A DNA stretch of 64,000 nucleotides, taken from contig NZ_JPME01000002.1 in NCBI RefSeq assembly GCF_000732605.1, forward strand, positions 1-64,000. Reading direction: 5' to 3'. Shown piece after piece: positions 24,996-34,042 of this stretch (its first letter is position 1; each line of letters starts with the position of its first letter). Made by a program: the position numbers and the translations under genes. Source of the DNA: Lacrimispora celerecrescens. Its GTDB lineage: Bacteria > Bacillota > Clostridia > Lachnospirales > Lachnospiraceae. The notes under the pieces were generated by a model that searched no databases, was not told the DNA's origin, and saw nothing but the letters and a program-made list of their open reading frames with translations.

Positions 24996-26180
24996 ATGAA
25001 GCAATTGATTTATCTTGACAATGCAGCAACTACCCAAACACGGCCTGAGGTCGTGGAAGCCATGCTGCCTTATTTTACGGAGTATTATGGAAATCCATCA
25101 TCCGTATACGAGTTTTCCGGCATCTCAAAAAAGGCCGTCTCAGGAGCCAGAGAAACCATTGCAAATGCTCTGGGAGCCAAGGCCAACGAGATCTATTTTA
25201 CAGCAGGCGGTTCAGAGTCTGACAACTGGGCACTGATTGCAACTGCTGAGGCTTATGCTAATAAAGGAAAACATATCATCACCAGTAAAATCGAACACCA
25301 CGCTGTGCTTCACACCTGTGAATATTTGGAGAAGCAGGGCTTTGAGGTGACCTATTTAAATGTGGATGAAAATGGGGTTATAAAGCTGGAGGAGCTTAAA
25401 AAAGCCATCCGCCCTGATACCATTCTCATTTCCATTATGTTTGCAAATAATGAAATAGGTACCATAGAACCGATTAAGGAAATCGGTGAGATTGCAAAGA
25501 AACACGGAATATTATTCCACACAGATGCGGTCCAGTCATTTGGCCATGTGCCCATTAACGTAGATGAATACCATATCGATATGCTCAGTGCCAGCGCCCA
25601 TAAGATCAACGGACCCAAAGGTATTGGCTTCCTCTATATCAGAAGCGGCATCAAATCCCGTTCCTTCGTTCATGGAGGTGCACAGGAAAGAAAACGCCGT
25701 GCTGGTACGGAGAATGTACCGGGAATCGTAGGCTTTGGCAAGGCGACAGAGCTTGCGGTAGCAGGTATGGAAGAGAGAGCAAAGAAGGAAAGCGAGCTTC
25801 GCAATTATCTGATGGACCGGGTTATGGCAGAAGTTCCATTTACAAGAATTAACGGGCACAGGAAAAACAGACTGTCCAATAACGTTAATTTTGCTTTTCA
25901 GTTTATTGAAGGAGAATCCCTTCTGATCATGCTGGATATGAAGGGTATATGCGGTTCCAGCGGTTCTGCCTGTACTTCAGGCTCCCTGGACCCATCCCAT
26001 GTGCTGCTTTCCATAGGCCTTCCTCATGAGATCGCCCATGGTTCCCTTCGTCTGACCTTAGATGAACGCAACACAAAAGAAGAGATGGACTATGTTGTGG
26101 AATCCATTAAGGAGATCGTGGAAAAACTGCGCAGTATGTCCCCGCTTTATGAGGATTATATCAGGCATCAGGCGAAATAA
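24996..26180 (+). CDS. iscS: Cysteine desulfurase (NifS/IscS family)
   Basis: A 394-residue PLP enzyme that takes sulfur from cysteine for Fe-S clusters and tRNA thiolation. Visible are YLDNAATTQTRPEV, the PLP lysine K203 in SASAHKINGPKG, and the catalytic cysteine C326 in GSSGSACTSGSLDPSHVL, a long loop of the IscS/NifS class. The start is ATG 24996 (GGCGG upstream); the frame is open to 24951 but that start lacks a site. The iscU- and mnmA-like genes follow in the same direction, so sulfur probably flows to both partners. No iscR gene is adjacent. Confidence 0.93.
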   Translation: MKQLIYLDNAATTQTRPEVVEAMLPYFTEYYGNPSSVYEFSGISKKAVSGARETIANALGAKANEIYFTAGGSESDNWALIATAEAYANKGKHIITSKIEHHAVLHTCEYLEKQGFEVTYLNVDENGVIKLEELKKAIRPDTILISIMFANNEIGTIEPIKEIGEIAKKHGILFHTDAVQSFGHVPINVDEYHIDMLSASAHKINGPKGIGFLYIRSGIKSRSFVHGGAQERKRRAGTENVPGIVGFGKATELAVAGMEERAKKESELRNYLMDRVMAEVPFTRINGHRKNRLSNNVNFAFQFIEGESLLIMLDMKGICGSSGSACTSGSLDPSHVLLSIGLPHEIAHGSLRLTLDERNTKEEMDYVVESIKEIVEKLRSMSPLYEDYIRHQAK

Positions 26181-26189
26181 TTCAAAGCA

Positions 26190-26203
26190 CCGCCTTTAGG
26201 CGG
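26190..26203 (+). promoter_or_regulatory. Intercistronic hairpin iscS-iscU
   Basis: CCGCC-TTTA-GGCGG, a perfect 5-base GC stem with tetraloop and no T-run, probably an mRNA processing or stability element. Confidence 0.4.
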
Positions 26204-26249
26204 CCGGAAACAAAGCAGATTGATTACCTGGAAATGGAGAAAATAAATT

Positions 26250-26687
26250 ATGTATACAGAAAAAGTTATGGATCATTTTGAGCATCCAAGAAATGTAGGG
26301 GAAATTGATAACCCCAGCGGTATGGGTACCGTAGGAAATGCCAAGTGCGGCGATATTATGAGAATTTATCTGGATATTGATGAGAATCAGATTATCCGTG
26401 ATGTGAAATTTAAAACCTTTGGCTGCGGAGCCGCAGTTGCTACAAGCAGCATGGCTACGGAGATGGTGAAGGGAAAAACTGTTCAGGAGGCTATGGCTGT
26501 GACCAATATGGCCGTTTGCGAAGCTCTTGATGGATTACCTCCGGTAAAGGTACACTGTTCCCTGCTGGCAGAGGAAGCAATTCACGCTGCCTTATGGGAC
26601 TATGCAAAGAAAAACGGACTTGAGATTGAGGGCTTAAAGAAACCCAAGTCTGATATCGGTGAGGAAGAAGTGGAAGAAGAATATTAA
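26250..26687 (+). CDS. iscU: NifU/IscU-type Fe-S cluster scaffold
   Basis: A 145-residue scaffold protein on which IscS sulfur and iron are joined into clusters. The three ligand cysteines are C33 (NAKCGD), C59 (FGCGAA) and C103 (HCSLLAEEA), with the conserved D35. The start [17 protein letters not shown] is typical of the clostridial NifU-like N-terminal form. The C-terminus is an unusually acidic tail (EEEVEEEY). The classical IscU LPPVK site for HscA/DnaK chaperones is present (GLPPVKVHC). It is encoded 69 bases after iscS. Confidence 0.92.
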   Translation: MYTEKVMDHFEHPRNVGEIDNPSGMGTVGNAKCGDIMRIYLDIDENQIIRDVKFKTFGCGAAVATSSMATEMVKGKTVQEAMAVTNMAVCEALDGLPPVKVHCSLLAEEAIHAALWDYAKKNGLEIEGLKKPKSDIGEEEVEEEY

Positions 26688-26690
26688 GAT

Positions 26691-26713
26691 GCCGGGCTTT
26701 TGCTTATCCGGCT
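26691..26713 (+). promoter_or_regulatory. Intercistronic hairpin iscU-mnmA
   Basis: GCCGG pairs with CCGGC around a 13-base loop, with no T-run, parallel to the hairpin between iscS and iscU. Confidence 0.35.
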
Positions 26714-26734
26714 AGAAAGTGGAAACATAAAGCT

Positions 26735-27814
26735 ATGAGCAAAGGGAAAGTAGTAGTAGGAATGTCTGGAGGTGTGGATTCTTCTGTGGCGGCATGGCTC
26801 TTGAAAGAACAGGGGTATGAAGTCATAGGTGTTACCATGCAGATATGGCAGGATGAGGATACCGGGACCCAGGAGGAAAACGGAGGCTGCTGCGGCTTAA
26901 GTGCTGTGGACGATGCCAGACGGGTGGCCTGGGACCTGGAGATTCCTTATTATGTCATGAATTTTAAAGAGGAATTCAAATCCCAGGTCATTGATTATTT
27001 TGTAGATGAATACCAGAAGGGACGTACGCCCAATCCGTGCATTGCCTGCAACCGTTATGTTAAGTGGGAGTCTCTTTTAAAGCGCAGCCTGGATATAGGG
27101 GCGGATTATATTGCCACAGGCCATTATGCTCAGATTGATAAGCTTCCAGGCGGAAGATATGCATTAAAGAAGTCCGTGACAGCGGCAAAGGACCAGACGT
27201 ATGCCCTTTACAATTTAACACAAAACCAGCTATCCCATACCTTAATGCCGGTGGGTGCTTATTCCAAGGACCAGATCCGTGAGATCGCGGACAGAATCAA
27301 CCTGATGGTTGCCCATAAGCCGGACAGTCAGGAGATCTGTTTTATTCCGGATAATGATTATGCAGGATTCATTGAGGAAAGTGCAGGAGAAAAAGCACCG
27401 GAGGGGAACTTTGTAGATCTTTCCGGCCAGGTGATCGGCCGGCACAAAGGAATTACCCATTACACCGTAGGCCAGAGAAAGGGACTTAACTTATCCATGG
27501 GCCGCCCGGTTTTTGTGGTGGAGATACGGCCTGAAACCAATGAAGTAGTGATTGGAACAGGTGATGATGTTTATTCTGATACCCTGCGTGCCAATCATAT
27601 TAACTGGATGGCTATCCCCGGACTTCATGGAGAGAGCATGCGGGTATCGGCAAAGATCCGCTATAGCCATAAGGGTGCCATGTGTACCATACGTGAAGTG
27701 GAAGATGGCGTAGTGGAATGCAAGTTTGATGAACCTCAGCGGGCTATCACTCCGGGGCAGGCCGTGGTATTCTATGACGAAGACTATGTTGTCGGAGGAG
27801 GAACCATAATTTGA
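26735..27814 (+). CDS. mnmA: tRNA 2-thiouridine(34) synthase MnmA
   Basis: A 359-residue enzyme that thiolates wobble U34 of Lys, Glu and Gln tRNAs using ATP and IscS-derived sulfur. Motifs are the PP-loop [15 protein letters not shown], the first catalytic Cys region [27 protein letters not shown] and the second Cys region [16 protein letters not shown]. The C-terminal region has the [12 protein letters not shown] and [18 protein letters not shown] blocks. The ribosome site is weak. It ends 4 bases into the next gene (TTGA overlap), so the amidase is translationally coupled. Confidence 0.94.
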   Translation: MSKGKVVVGMSGGVDSSVAAWLLKEQGYEVIGVTMQIWQDEDTGTQEENGGCCGLSAVDDARRVAWDLEIPYYVMNFKEEFKSQVIDYFVDEYQKGRTPNPCIACNRYVKWESLLKRSLDIGADYIATGHYAQIDKLPGGRYALKKSVTAAKDQTYALYNLTQNQLSHTLMPVGAYSKDQIREIADRINLMVAHKPDSQEICFIPDNDYAGFIEESAGEKAPEGNFVDLSGQVIGRHKGITHYTVGQRKGLNLSMGRPVFVVEIRPETNEVVIGTGDDVYSDTLRANHINWMAIPGLHGESMRVSAKIRYSHKGAMCTIREVEDGVVECKFDEPQRAITPGQAVVFYDEDYVVGGGTII

Positions 27815-28950
27815 GCAATTTAAGAAAAGGTCGCGGTTGGCTGATCATAGCCTCAATCCTTCTTTGTACATTTATGCTTGCAGGCTGCGCCAGGAAATAT
27901 GAAGCAGTAAAAGCACCTGCACTGGAAGAAGCACAGGGCGGCATAGGCCAGGAAGAGGGCGAAGAGACCGCTCCTGTGTCCATTGCGGAGGATAAAACCG
28001 TAGAAACTGAGAACGGTAAATCAGCGGAGACAAGCTCTCATGAAGCTGCCGTAACCATGGAGACAGCTCCTGCCTTTGAGGCAGCCGATGAGACTGTTTA
28101 TGTTACCGGATCCCAGGTGAATGTAAGAAAGTCACCTTCTGCTAACGGAGAGGTCCTGGATAAGCTTGATAAGGGGACTGCCCTTAAACGGACCGGATAC
28201 AGCGAAAGCTGGAGCCGGGTGGTTTATAAAGACAAGGAATGCTATATTTCCTCCCGGTACGTGTCAAAAGACAAGCCGGTACAGGAAACGGCAAGTGCTG
28301 CTCCTTCTGTTTCCGGAAATGGGACAGGAAAGATTATTGCCATTGATGCGGGCCATCAGGGAAAAGGCAATTCCGAGAAGGAACCCATCGGGCCAGGCTC
28401 TTCTGAGATGAAGGCAAAGGTGGCTTCCGGAACCCAAGGAACGGCAACCGGAATACCGGAATATCAGCTCACTCTTGCAGTTTCTTTAAAATTAAAGCAG
28501 GAGCTTATAGACAGAGGTTATCAGGTTTATATGATCCGGGAAACCAATGATGTGAACATCAGCAATGCAGAACGTGCACAGATGGCGGATAAAAGCGGAG
28601 CGGACATATTTGTCCGGGTCCATGCAAATTCCTTAAATGACAGCAGCGTTCAGGGTGCTCTTACCATGTGCCAGACATCTAAGAATCCTTACAATGGGAG
28701 TTTATACAGCAAGAGCGTGTCTCTTTCCAAAGCCGTTGTAAATGGAATCTGCAATCAGACCGGATTTAAGAACCGGGGAGTGCAGGAGACGGATTCCATG
28801 AGCGGTATCAACTGGTGTAATATACCGGTGACCATTGTGGAGATGGGATTCATGAGCAACGCGGACGAGGATAAGAAGATGGCTACCGAGGAATACCGAG
28901 ATAAGATCGTAAAAGGAATTGCCGACGGGATTGACGCTTATTATAAATAA
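27811..28950 (+). CDS. SH3-domain N-acetylmuramoyl-L-alanine amidase, lipoprotein
   Basis: A 379-residue exported enzyme starting at TTG 27811 inside the mnmA stop. Signal peptide with lipobox MLAGC26, then a low-complexity linker, a bacterial SH3 domain (about 92-150: [20 protein letters not shown] ... [10 protein letters not shown]), a linker, and an Amidase_3 domain (about 170-379). Zinc-binding residues are the His in [11 protein letters not shown], the Glu near [13 protein letters not shown] and the His in VRVHANS; the catalytic Glu is in [12 protein letters not shown]. It cleaves the MurNAc-L-Ala bond of peptidoglycan from the membrane surface. A terminator follows. Confidence 0.9.
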   Translation: MSNLRKGRGWLIIASILLCTFMLAGCARKYEAVKAPALEEAQGGIGQEEGEETAPVSIAEDKTVETENGKSAETSSHEAAVTMETAPAFEAADETVYVTGSQVNVRKSPSANGEVLDKLDKGTALKRTGYSESWSRVVYKDKECYISSRYVSKDKPVQETASAAPSVSGNGTGKIIAIDAGHQGKGNSEKEPIGPGSSEMKAKVASGTQGTATGIPEYQLTLAVSLKLKQELIDRGYQVYMIRETNDVNISNAERAQMADKSGADIFVRVHANSLNDSSVQGALTMCQTSKNPYNGSLYSKSVSLSKAVVNGICNQTGFKNRGVQETDSMSGINWCNIPVTIVEMGFMSNADEDKKMATEEYRDKIVKGIADGIDAYYK

Positions 28951-28959
28951 AATAAAAGA

Positions 28960-29000
28960 AGAACAGTGTTTTGAGCTTGACTCAAAACCTGTTCTTTTTT
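28960..29000 (+). terminator. Terminator after the amidase gene
   Basis: AGAACA...GTTTTGAG pairs with CTCAAAAC...TGTTCT and is followed by a T-run. Confidence 0.8.
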
Positions 29001-29083
29001 GCATTTGCCAGGCCAGGCATAAATGAAAAAGAAACAGCATACATTTTCCTGAAATGCGGCTGAGCAGCAAGGAGAATGGAATC

Positions 29084-29974
29084 ATGGCAGATTATGGACT
29101 GGCGATGGCAGGAGGCGGAACCAGGGGAGCGGCTCATGTGGGAGTATTATCTGCGTTAGAAGAAGCAGGGCTTCTTCCAGACAGGGTAGCGGGAGCCAGT
29201 GCCGGAAGTATTGTCGCTGGACTTTATGCATCAGGCATGACAATAGGGGATATGAGGGAAACGGTGCGGTGGCTGATAAAACATGGCAGGAGCATGATTG
29301 ATCCGGATATTTTAGGAATTGCCCTATTTCTTCCCCAGTTCCTGATGGGAAGGGAGACAACGCTTCAAGGGCTTATAAAAGGGAATCGGCTCCAGCGTTT
29401 TCTCTGCGATTTAACAGATGGGCTGGAGATACAGGGAAACTGCTGCAAGGGCCTGCTGGTTCCGGCTGTGGATATTAACAGCGGGGATACGGTAGCCTTT
29501 ACAAACATGTTTACAGAAGAAATTCCCCTCTCCGCATTAAAGCAGGAACATGTGAAATGGGAGCGGAGCGGACTTCTTTGTGATATCATGATGTCAAGTT
29601 CCTCAGTTCCTGCCGTATTCCGGCCAAGGCAGATGAACGGGTTTCTGCTGGTAGATGGGGGCGTAACGAACAATCTTCCAGTTGACCTTTTGATTTCGGC
29701 GGGGGAAGCAAAAGTCATTGCGGTAGACATTGGAGAAGAGTATGAAATGCCTCATGATTATTCCATCATTGAAACTGCATTCCATTCCTTTTCCATTATG
29801 AGCAGGGAGCTTAAGGACTGCCGTTCCAGTGGTGAGATCCTTCTGCTAAAGCCGCCTATGCCAAAAGGAGCAGGGCTTTTGACCTTTGAATGCATGGAAG
29901 AGTGTATGGAAAATGGCTACGTTTACACAAAAAAAATGATACCAAGAATCAGACGGGTACTGGAAAGGAGATAA
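29084..29974 (+). CDS. Patatin-like phospholipase family protein (RssA/YchK type)
   Basis: A 296-residue serine acyl hydrolase with no signal peptide. The oxyanion loop is GGGTRGAAHVG (10-20), the nucleophile is S39 in GASAG and the catalytic Asp is D191 in DGGVTNNLP, the Ser-Asp dyad of patatins. It probably releases fatty acids from phospholipids at the inner membrane face; the true substrate is unknown. ATG 29084 follows AAGGAG by 9 bases and is preferred to in-frame ATG 29054. Confidence 0.88.
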   Translation: MADYGLAMAGGGTRGAAHVGVLSALEEAGLLPDRVAGASAGSIVAGLYASGMTIGDMRETVRWLIKHGRSMIDPDILGIALFLPQFLMGRETTLQGLIKGNRLQRFLCDLTDGLEIQGNCCKGLLVPAVDINSGDTVAFTNMFTEEIPLSALKQEHVKWERSGLLCDIMMSSSSVPAVFRPRQMNGFLLVDGGVTNNLPVDLLISAGEAKVIAVDIGEEYEMPHDYSIIETAFHSFSIMSRELKDCRSSGEILLLKPPMPKGAGLLTFECMEECMENGYVYTKKMIPRIRRVLERR

Positions 29975-30021
29975 GATTTATAGTATTCTATAAAAACAGA
30001 TTACGATCAGGAGGAAGAGAA

Positions 30022-30462
30022 ATGGAATTGACATTTAAATACGCCGAAAGAAGAGATACGGCTCTTATATTGAAATTTATTAAAGAACTGGCAGAATATG
30101 AAAAGATGCTTGATGAGGTGGTGGCCTCAGAGGAACTGCTGGAAGACTGGATTTTTAATAAGCAGAAAGCAGAGGTGATTTTTGCCCTGGCTGACGGGAA
30201 AGAGGTTGGATTCGCGTTGTTCTTCCATAACTTTTCTACATTTTTAGGGAGAGCGGGAATCTATCTGGAAGACTTGTACGTAAACCCGGAATACAGAGGC
30301 TGTGGAATTGGAAAGGCATTATTAAAGAAGCTGGGGAAGGTTGCTGTGGAACGGGGCTGCGGAAGGCTGGAATGGTGGTGCCTGGATTGGAACAAACCCA
30401 GTATTGATTTTTACCGTTCTATGGGAGCGGAGCCTATGGAGGACTGGACGGTTTACAGATAG
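30022..30462 (+). CDS. GNAT family N-acetyltransferase
   Basis: A 146-residue acetyltransferase. The acetyl-CoA loop is PEYRGCGIGKALLKKL (about 91-106), preceded by the beta strand GIYLEDLYVN and followed by ERGCGRLEWWCLDWNKPSIDFYRSMGA, a close match to the diamine/aminoglycoside-type GNATs (spermidine acetyltransferase-like). The acceptor cannot be assigned. CAGGAGG lies 8 bases before ATG 30022; the frame is open upstream into the patatin gene but without a site. Confidence 0.85.
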   Translation: MELTFKYAERRDTALILKFIKELAEYEKMLDEVVASEELLEDWIFNKQKAEVIFALADGKEVGFALFFHNFSTFLGRAGIYLEDLYVNPEYRGCGIGKALLKKLGKVAVERGCGRLEWWCLDWNKPSIDFYRSMGAEPMEDWTVYR

Positions 30463-30520
30463 CCGGCAGTGCTTTAAAGGAGCTGGCTGATTAATTTTTG
30501 ATATTTTATTTATAGCCATA

Positions 30521-30560
30521 AAAGAGGACGTACACAGATGCATCTGCGTACGTCCTTTTT
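30521..30560. terminator. Bidirectional terminator between GNAT and argG
   Basis: AAAGAGGACGTAC pairs with GTACGTCCTTTTT, with a further CAGATGCATCTG palindrome in the loop. It serves the convergent genes. Confidence 0.78.
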
Positions 30561-30564
30561 CACT

Positions 30565-31788
30565 TTATTTATTTTTTTCAATTTCCTGCATCTTCATAGC
30601 ACGAACCTTTAATGGAAGTCCAAACAGAGTGATGAAGCCATCCGCGTCGTGATGGTCATATAAATCGCCTGTTGTAAAGGAAGCCAGGGACTCGCTGTAT
30701 AAGGAGTAAGGAGAAGTGGTTCCTGCCTTAATGATATTTCCCTTATATAGCTTAAACTTTACTTCTCCGGTCACATACTCCTGAGTGGATTCCACAAATG
30801 CCTGAACTGCTTCACGCAGGGGGGTAAACCATTTTCCCTCATAAACAATCTGTGCAAACTTATTGCTCATATCTTTCTTCACTTCCATGGTAGCACGGTC
30901 TAACACCAATTCCTCTAATTGCTGATGAGCCTCAAGGAGGATGGTTCCGCCGGGAGTTTCATAAACGCCGCGGGATTTCATGCCCACAACCCGGTTTTCC
31001 ACGATATCCACGATGCCGACGCCGTGCTTGCCGCCCAGTTCATTTAACTTGGCAATGATATCAGAAACTTTCATCGTTTCCCCATTGACGCTGGTAGGGA
31101 TCCCTTTTTCAAAGGTCATGGTCACATATTCCCCTTCATTCGGAGCCTTTTCAGGAGATACGCCCAATACTAATAAATGGTCATAGTTCGGTTCGTTTGC
31201 CGGATCTTCAAGTTCCAGGCCTTCATGGCTGATATGCCATAAGTTACGGTCACGGCTGTAGCTGTTGTCAGCAGAGAACGGAAGGTCGATTCCGTGCTGT
31301 TTGCAGTATTCGATCTCATCTTCACGGGACTGCATGGTCCATACATCGGTCATACGCCATGGAGCAATGATCTTTAAATCAGGAGCCAGAGCCTTGATTC
31401 CCAGCTCAAAACGGATCTGGTCGTTTCCTTTGCCTGTAGCACCGTGGCAGATGGCGGTAGCGCCTTCTTTCCTTGCGATTTCCACCAGCCTCTTTGCAAT
31501 GGCCGGACGTGCCATGGATGTTCCTAATAAGTATTTGTTTTCATAAACTGCATTTGCCTGCACACATGGAATGATGTAATTATCGCAGAAGTCATCAACC
31601 AGATTTTCAACATATAATTTGGTAGCACCGGATAATTTGGCTCTTTCCTCTAAGCCATCCAATTCATTTCCCTGACCGCAGTCGATGCAGCAGCAGATTA
31701 CTTCATAATCAAAATTTTCCTTTAACCACGGAATAATGGCTGTGGTATCAAGACCACCGGAATAAGCTAAAATAACTTTCTCCTTCAT
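30565..31788 (-). CDS. argG: Argininosuccinate synthase
   Basis: A 407-residue enzyme that joins citrulline and aspartate with ATP to make argininosuccinate. The N-terminal PP-loop is AYSGGLDTTAIIPWL, followed by CHGATGKGNDQIRFE and the substrate-binding block SYSRDRNLWHISHEG with PANEPN. Full length. AGGAGG precedes ATG 31788 by 8 bases. It is transcribed away from the argC operon from a promoter that shares a 14-base element with the argC promoter. No argF or argH is seen in the window. Confidence 0.95.
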   Translation of the reverse strand: MKEKVILAYSGGLDTTAIIPWLKENFDYEVICCCIDCGQGNELDGLEERAKLSGATKLYVENLVDDFCDNYIIPCVQANAVYENKYLLGTSMARPAIAKRLVEIARKEGATAICHGATGKGNDQIRFELGIKALAPDLKIIAPWRMTDVWTMQSREDEIEYCKQHGIDLPFSADNSYSRDRNLWHISHEGLELEDPANEPNYDHLLVLGVSPEKAPNEGEYVTMTFEKGIPTSVNGETMKVSDIIAKLNELGGKHGVGIVDIVENRVVGMKSRGVYETPGGTILLEAHQQLEELVLDRATMEVKKDMSNKFAQIVYEGKWFTPLREAVQAFVESTQEYVTGEVKFKLYKGNIIKAGTTSPYSLYSESLASFTTGDLYDHHDADGFITLFGLPLKVRAMKMQEIEKNK

Positions 31789-31832
31789 TTATACATCCTC
31801 CTAAAATTTAAATGGATTTTTTTCTTTGAACT

Positions 31833-31846
31833 TTCATAAATATACA
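31833..31846 (-). promoter_or_regulatory. Candidate ArgR/AhrC box at the argG promoter
   Basis: On the minus strand TGTATATTTATGAA overlaps the -10 box. It differs by one base from the element at the argC promoter (31916-31929) and resembles an imperfect ARG box (TGAATwwwwATTCA). Confidence 0.5.
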
Positions 31847-31867
31847 CCAAAACATTAGAAAATGCAA
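31839..31867 (-). promoter_or_regulatory. Promoter of argG
   Basis: On the minus strand: TTGCAT (31862-31867), a 17-base spacer and TATATT (31839-31844). Confidence 0.6.
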
Positions 31868-31894
31868 GGGTAAAATAAAAAATATAAAAAAAAC

Positions 31895-31923
31895 TTGCAT
31901 AATATACGCTGTCAATGTATAAT
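31895..31923 (+). promoter_or_regulatory. Promoter of the argC operon
   Basis: TTGCAT (31895-31900), a 17-base spacer and a perfect TATAAT (31918-31923), giving a leader of about 130 bases. Confidence 0.65.
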
Positions 31924-31929
31924 TATGAA
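31916..31929 (+). promoter_or_regulatory. Candidate ArgR/AhrC box at the argC promoter
   Basis: TGTATAATTATGAA overlaps the -10 box at the same relative place as its near-copy at argG. Confidence 0.5.
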
Positions 31930-32061
31930 CTATCAGTAATAGAAAAGTCTGGAGGAACCTTATTTTTACCAGAAGAGTATGTATAAATAAAGTATAAAAT
32001 GCCAGAATCCAGCAGTGATAAAAAATTGATAACCTATGAAAAAATATAAGGAGAGATGAAT

Positions 32062-33102
32062 ATGATTAAGGCAGGAATAATAGGATCTACCGGATATGCA
32101 GGCGGCGAGCTTGCAAGACTTTTGCTCCAGAGAGACGACATAGAGATCTTATGGTACGGATCAAAAAGCTATGTGGATCAGAAATACGCATCTATTTACC
32201 AAAACATGTTTCAGATTGTGGACGATTCCTGCCATGATGATAATGTGGAGGCCTTGGCTGAAATCGCAGATGTAATTTTTACGGCAACTCCCCAAGGCTT
32301 TTGCGCCTCTCTGATGAATGAGAAGATTTTAAGTAAGACAAAGGTGATTGATCTAAGCGCTGATTACCGGATCAAGGATGTAGCTGTCTATGAGGAATGG
32401 TATAAGATGGAGCACAAGACGCCTCAGTTTATTAAGGAAGCGGTCTATGGGCTGCCAGAAATCAATCGGGAAAAAATTAAAAATGCCAGGCTCATTGCCA
32501 ATCCAGGCTGTTATCCTACCTGCTCCACCTTATCCATTTATCCGCTGGTAAAGGAAGGACTTATTGATCCCGGAACGATCATCATTGACGCGAAATCCGG
32601 AACGTCAGGTGCCGGAAGAGGAGCTAAGGGGGATAATTTATACTGCGAGGTCAATGAAAACATCAAGGCTTACGGCGTAGGCGTTCACAGACATACACCG
32701 GAAATCGAGGAGCAGTTATCTTATGGAGCGGGCCGTTCGGTCACCATAAGCTTTACCCCTCATCTGGTGCCCATGAACCGGGGCATTCTCATAACTGCTT
32801 ATGGGACTCTCACCAAGTCGGTTTCTTATGAGGAAGTAAAGGCAGCTTATGATAAATATTACGCAAAGGAATATTTTGTCCGGGTTTTGGAAAAAGATGT
32901 GGTACCCCAGACCAAATGGGTGGAAGGAAGTAACTTTGTGGATGTGAATTTTAAGATTGATCCGAGAACCAACCGAGTAATCATGATGGGTGCTATGGAT
33001 AACCTGGTAAAGGGTGCCGCAGGACAGGCGGTTCAAAATATGAATATCATGTTTGGATTGCCGGAGAATAAGGGGCTTAGGCTCATTCCTATGTTTCCGT
33101 AA
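32062..33102 (+). CDS. argC: N-acetyl-gamma-glutamyl-phosphate reductase
   Basis: A 346-residue NADPH-dependent reductase, third step of arginine synthesis. The Rossmann motif is IIGSTGYAGGELARLL, the catalytic Cys lies in ANPGCYPTCS and the downstream block is SGTSGAGRGAK, with a His-containing RHTPEIEEQL. The ATG at 32062 (8 bases after AAGGAG) is preferred to the ATG at 32056, which sits too close to it. It is the first gene of the arg operon. Confidence 0.94.
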   Translation: MIKAGIIGSTGYAGGELARLLLQRDDIEILWYGSKSYVDQKYASIYQNMFQIVDDSCHDDNVEALAEIADVIFTATPQGFCASLMNEKILSKTKVIDLSADYRIKDVAVYEEWYKMEHKTPQFIKEAVYGLPEINREKIKNARLIANPGCYPTCSTLSIYPLVKEGLIDPGTIIIDAKSGTSGAGRGAKGDNLYCEVNENIKAYGVGVHRHTPEIEEQLSYGAGRSVTISFTPHLVPMNRGILITAYGTLTKSVSYEEVKAAYDKYYAKEYFVRVLEKDVVPQTKWVEGSNFVDVNFKIDPRTNRVIMMGAMDNLVKGAAGQAVQNMNIMFGLPENKGLRLIPMFP

Positions 33103-33187
33103 GATATGCCAGTAAAGGTAGAGTCAAGAAAGAAACAGCCAGTTTTGTCCAACCGGATCGATAATTAAAAGGATAAGGAGAACATAT

Positions 33188-33634
33188 ATGATACTTCGTA
33201 CCATGACATTGGAAGATTATTACCAGGTACATAAGCTATGGACCGGGATCAAAGGATTTGCAATCCGTACGATAGACGATTCAAAGGAAGGCGTAGAAAG
33301 GTTTTTAAAGAGAAATCCTGAAACCAGCGTGGTGGCAGAAGAAGATGGAAGCATCATTGGATCCATCCTATGCGGACATGACGGGCGGCGGGGCTGTATG
33401 TATCATGTTTGTGTGGCAGAGGAATACCGGCAGAACGGAGTAGGACATAAGATGGCTCTGGAGGTAATGAAACGGCTGCAAAAAGAAGGAATCAGCAAGG
33501 TTAACTTAATTGCCTTTAAGTCCAATACTGTTGGCAATGAATTCTGGAGCAAGACAGGCTGGACATACCGCAATGATATCAATTATTACGATTTCAATCT
33601 AAATGACGTAAACTCTATAAATTTTGTTGATTAA
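33188..33634 (+). CDS. GNAT N-acetyltransferase in the arginine operon
   Basis: A 148-residue GNAT. The acetyl-CoA site is VAEEYRQNGVGHKMALEVM (about 78-96); it starts MILRTMTLEDYYQVHKLW and ends GNEFWSKTGWTYRNDINYYD, like the YpeA/RimI-type small acetyltransferases. It sits between argC and the ACT protein in the same direction (85-base gap), so a role in N-acetylglutamate supply is possible, since short GNAT-type N-acetylglutamate synthases are known. ArgJ downstream could already provide that activity. The acceptor is not assigned. Confidence 0.8.
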   Translation: MILRTMTLEDYYQVHKLWTGIKGFAIRTIDDSKEGVERFLKRNPETSVVAEEDGSIIGSILCGHDGRRGCMYHVCVAEEYRQNGVGHKMALEVMKRLQKEGISKVNLIAFKSNTVGNEFWSKTGWTYRNDINYYDFNLNDVNSINFVD

Positions 33635-33648
33635 GTGAGGAAAATGAG

Positions 33649-34041
33649 ATGAATTTAAAAAGAATATCTGCAGAATTTTCCGTATGCAAACTATCCGGGC
33701 CAATGGACTGGGGAAAACTTAATGAGTCCTCCGGGTTTTGGTTTCTGGGAAAGACAGATGAGGAACTGTCGCTGGTATGTGAAACAGCCTCAGTTCCCGA
33801 AAATACCGTGGAGCGGGAGGACGGTTTTTTGGCATTCCGCATAGAAGGAATCCTGGATTTTTCCCTTATTGGAATATTATCAAAGATATCAACGGTATTG
33901 GCTGATCATGGTATCGGAATATTTGCAGTATCTACATTTAATACGGATTACATTCTTGTGAAAAAAGAAAATTACGAAAAGGCTTTGAATCATCTGGAGG
34001 CCGCAGGGTATACGGTCACAGGAACAAAGGAGGAAGACTAA
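33649..34041 (+). CDS. ACT domain protein of the CASTOR-like (ACT_7) type
   Basis: A 130-residue protein. The N-terminal half (LKRISAEFSVCKLSG ... FWFLGKTDEELSLVCE ... VPE) and C-terminal ACT half (AFRIEGILDFSLIGILSKIS ... GIGIFAVSTFNTDYILVKKE) match the two-ACT fold used by CASTOR arginine sensors and by aspartokinase regulatory domains. The phrase ILSKISTVLADHGIGIFAVST is the ligand-binding ACT signature. The gene lies 14 bases after the GNAT and its stop abuts the argJ start. An amino-acid (possibly arginine) sensor for this pathway is a reasonable inference. Confidence 0.78.
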   Translation: MNLKRISAEFSVCKLSGPMDWGKLNESSGFWFLGKTDEELSLVCETASVPENTVEREDGFLAFRIEGILDFSLIGILSKISTVLADHGIGIFAVSTFNTDYILVKKENYEKALNHLEAAGYTVTGTKEED

Positions 34042-34042
34042 T

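Noticed and set aside
31930-32055. T-box or other riboswitch in the argC leader
   Set aside because: No T-box sequence (TGGNACCRCG) and no terminator/antiterminator pair were found.
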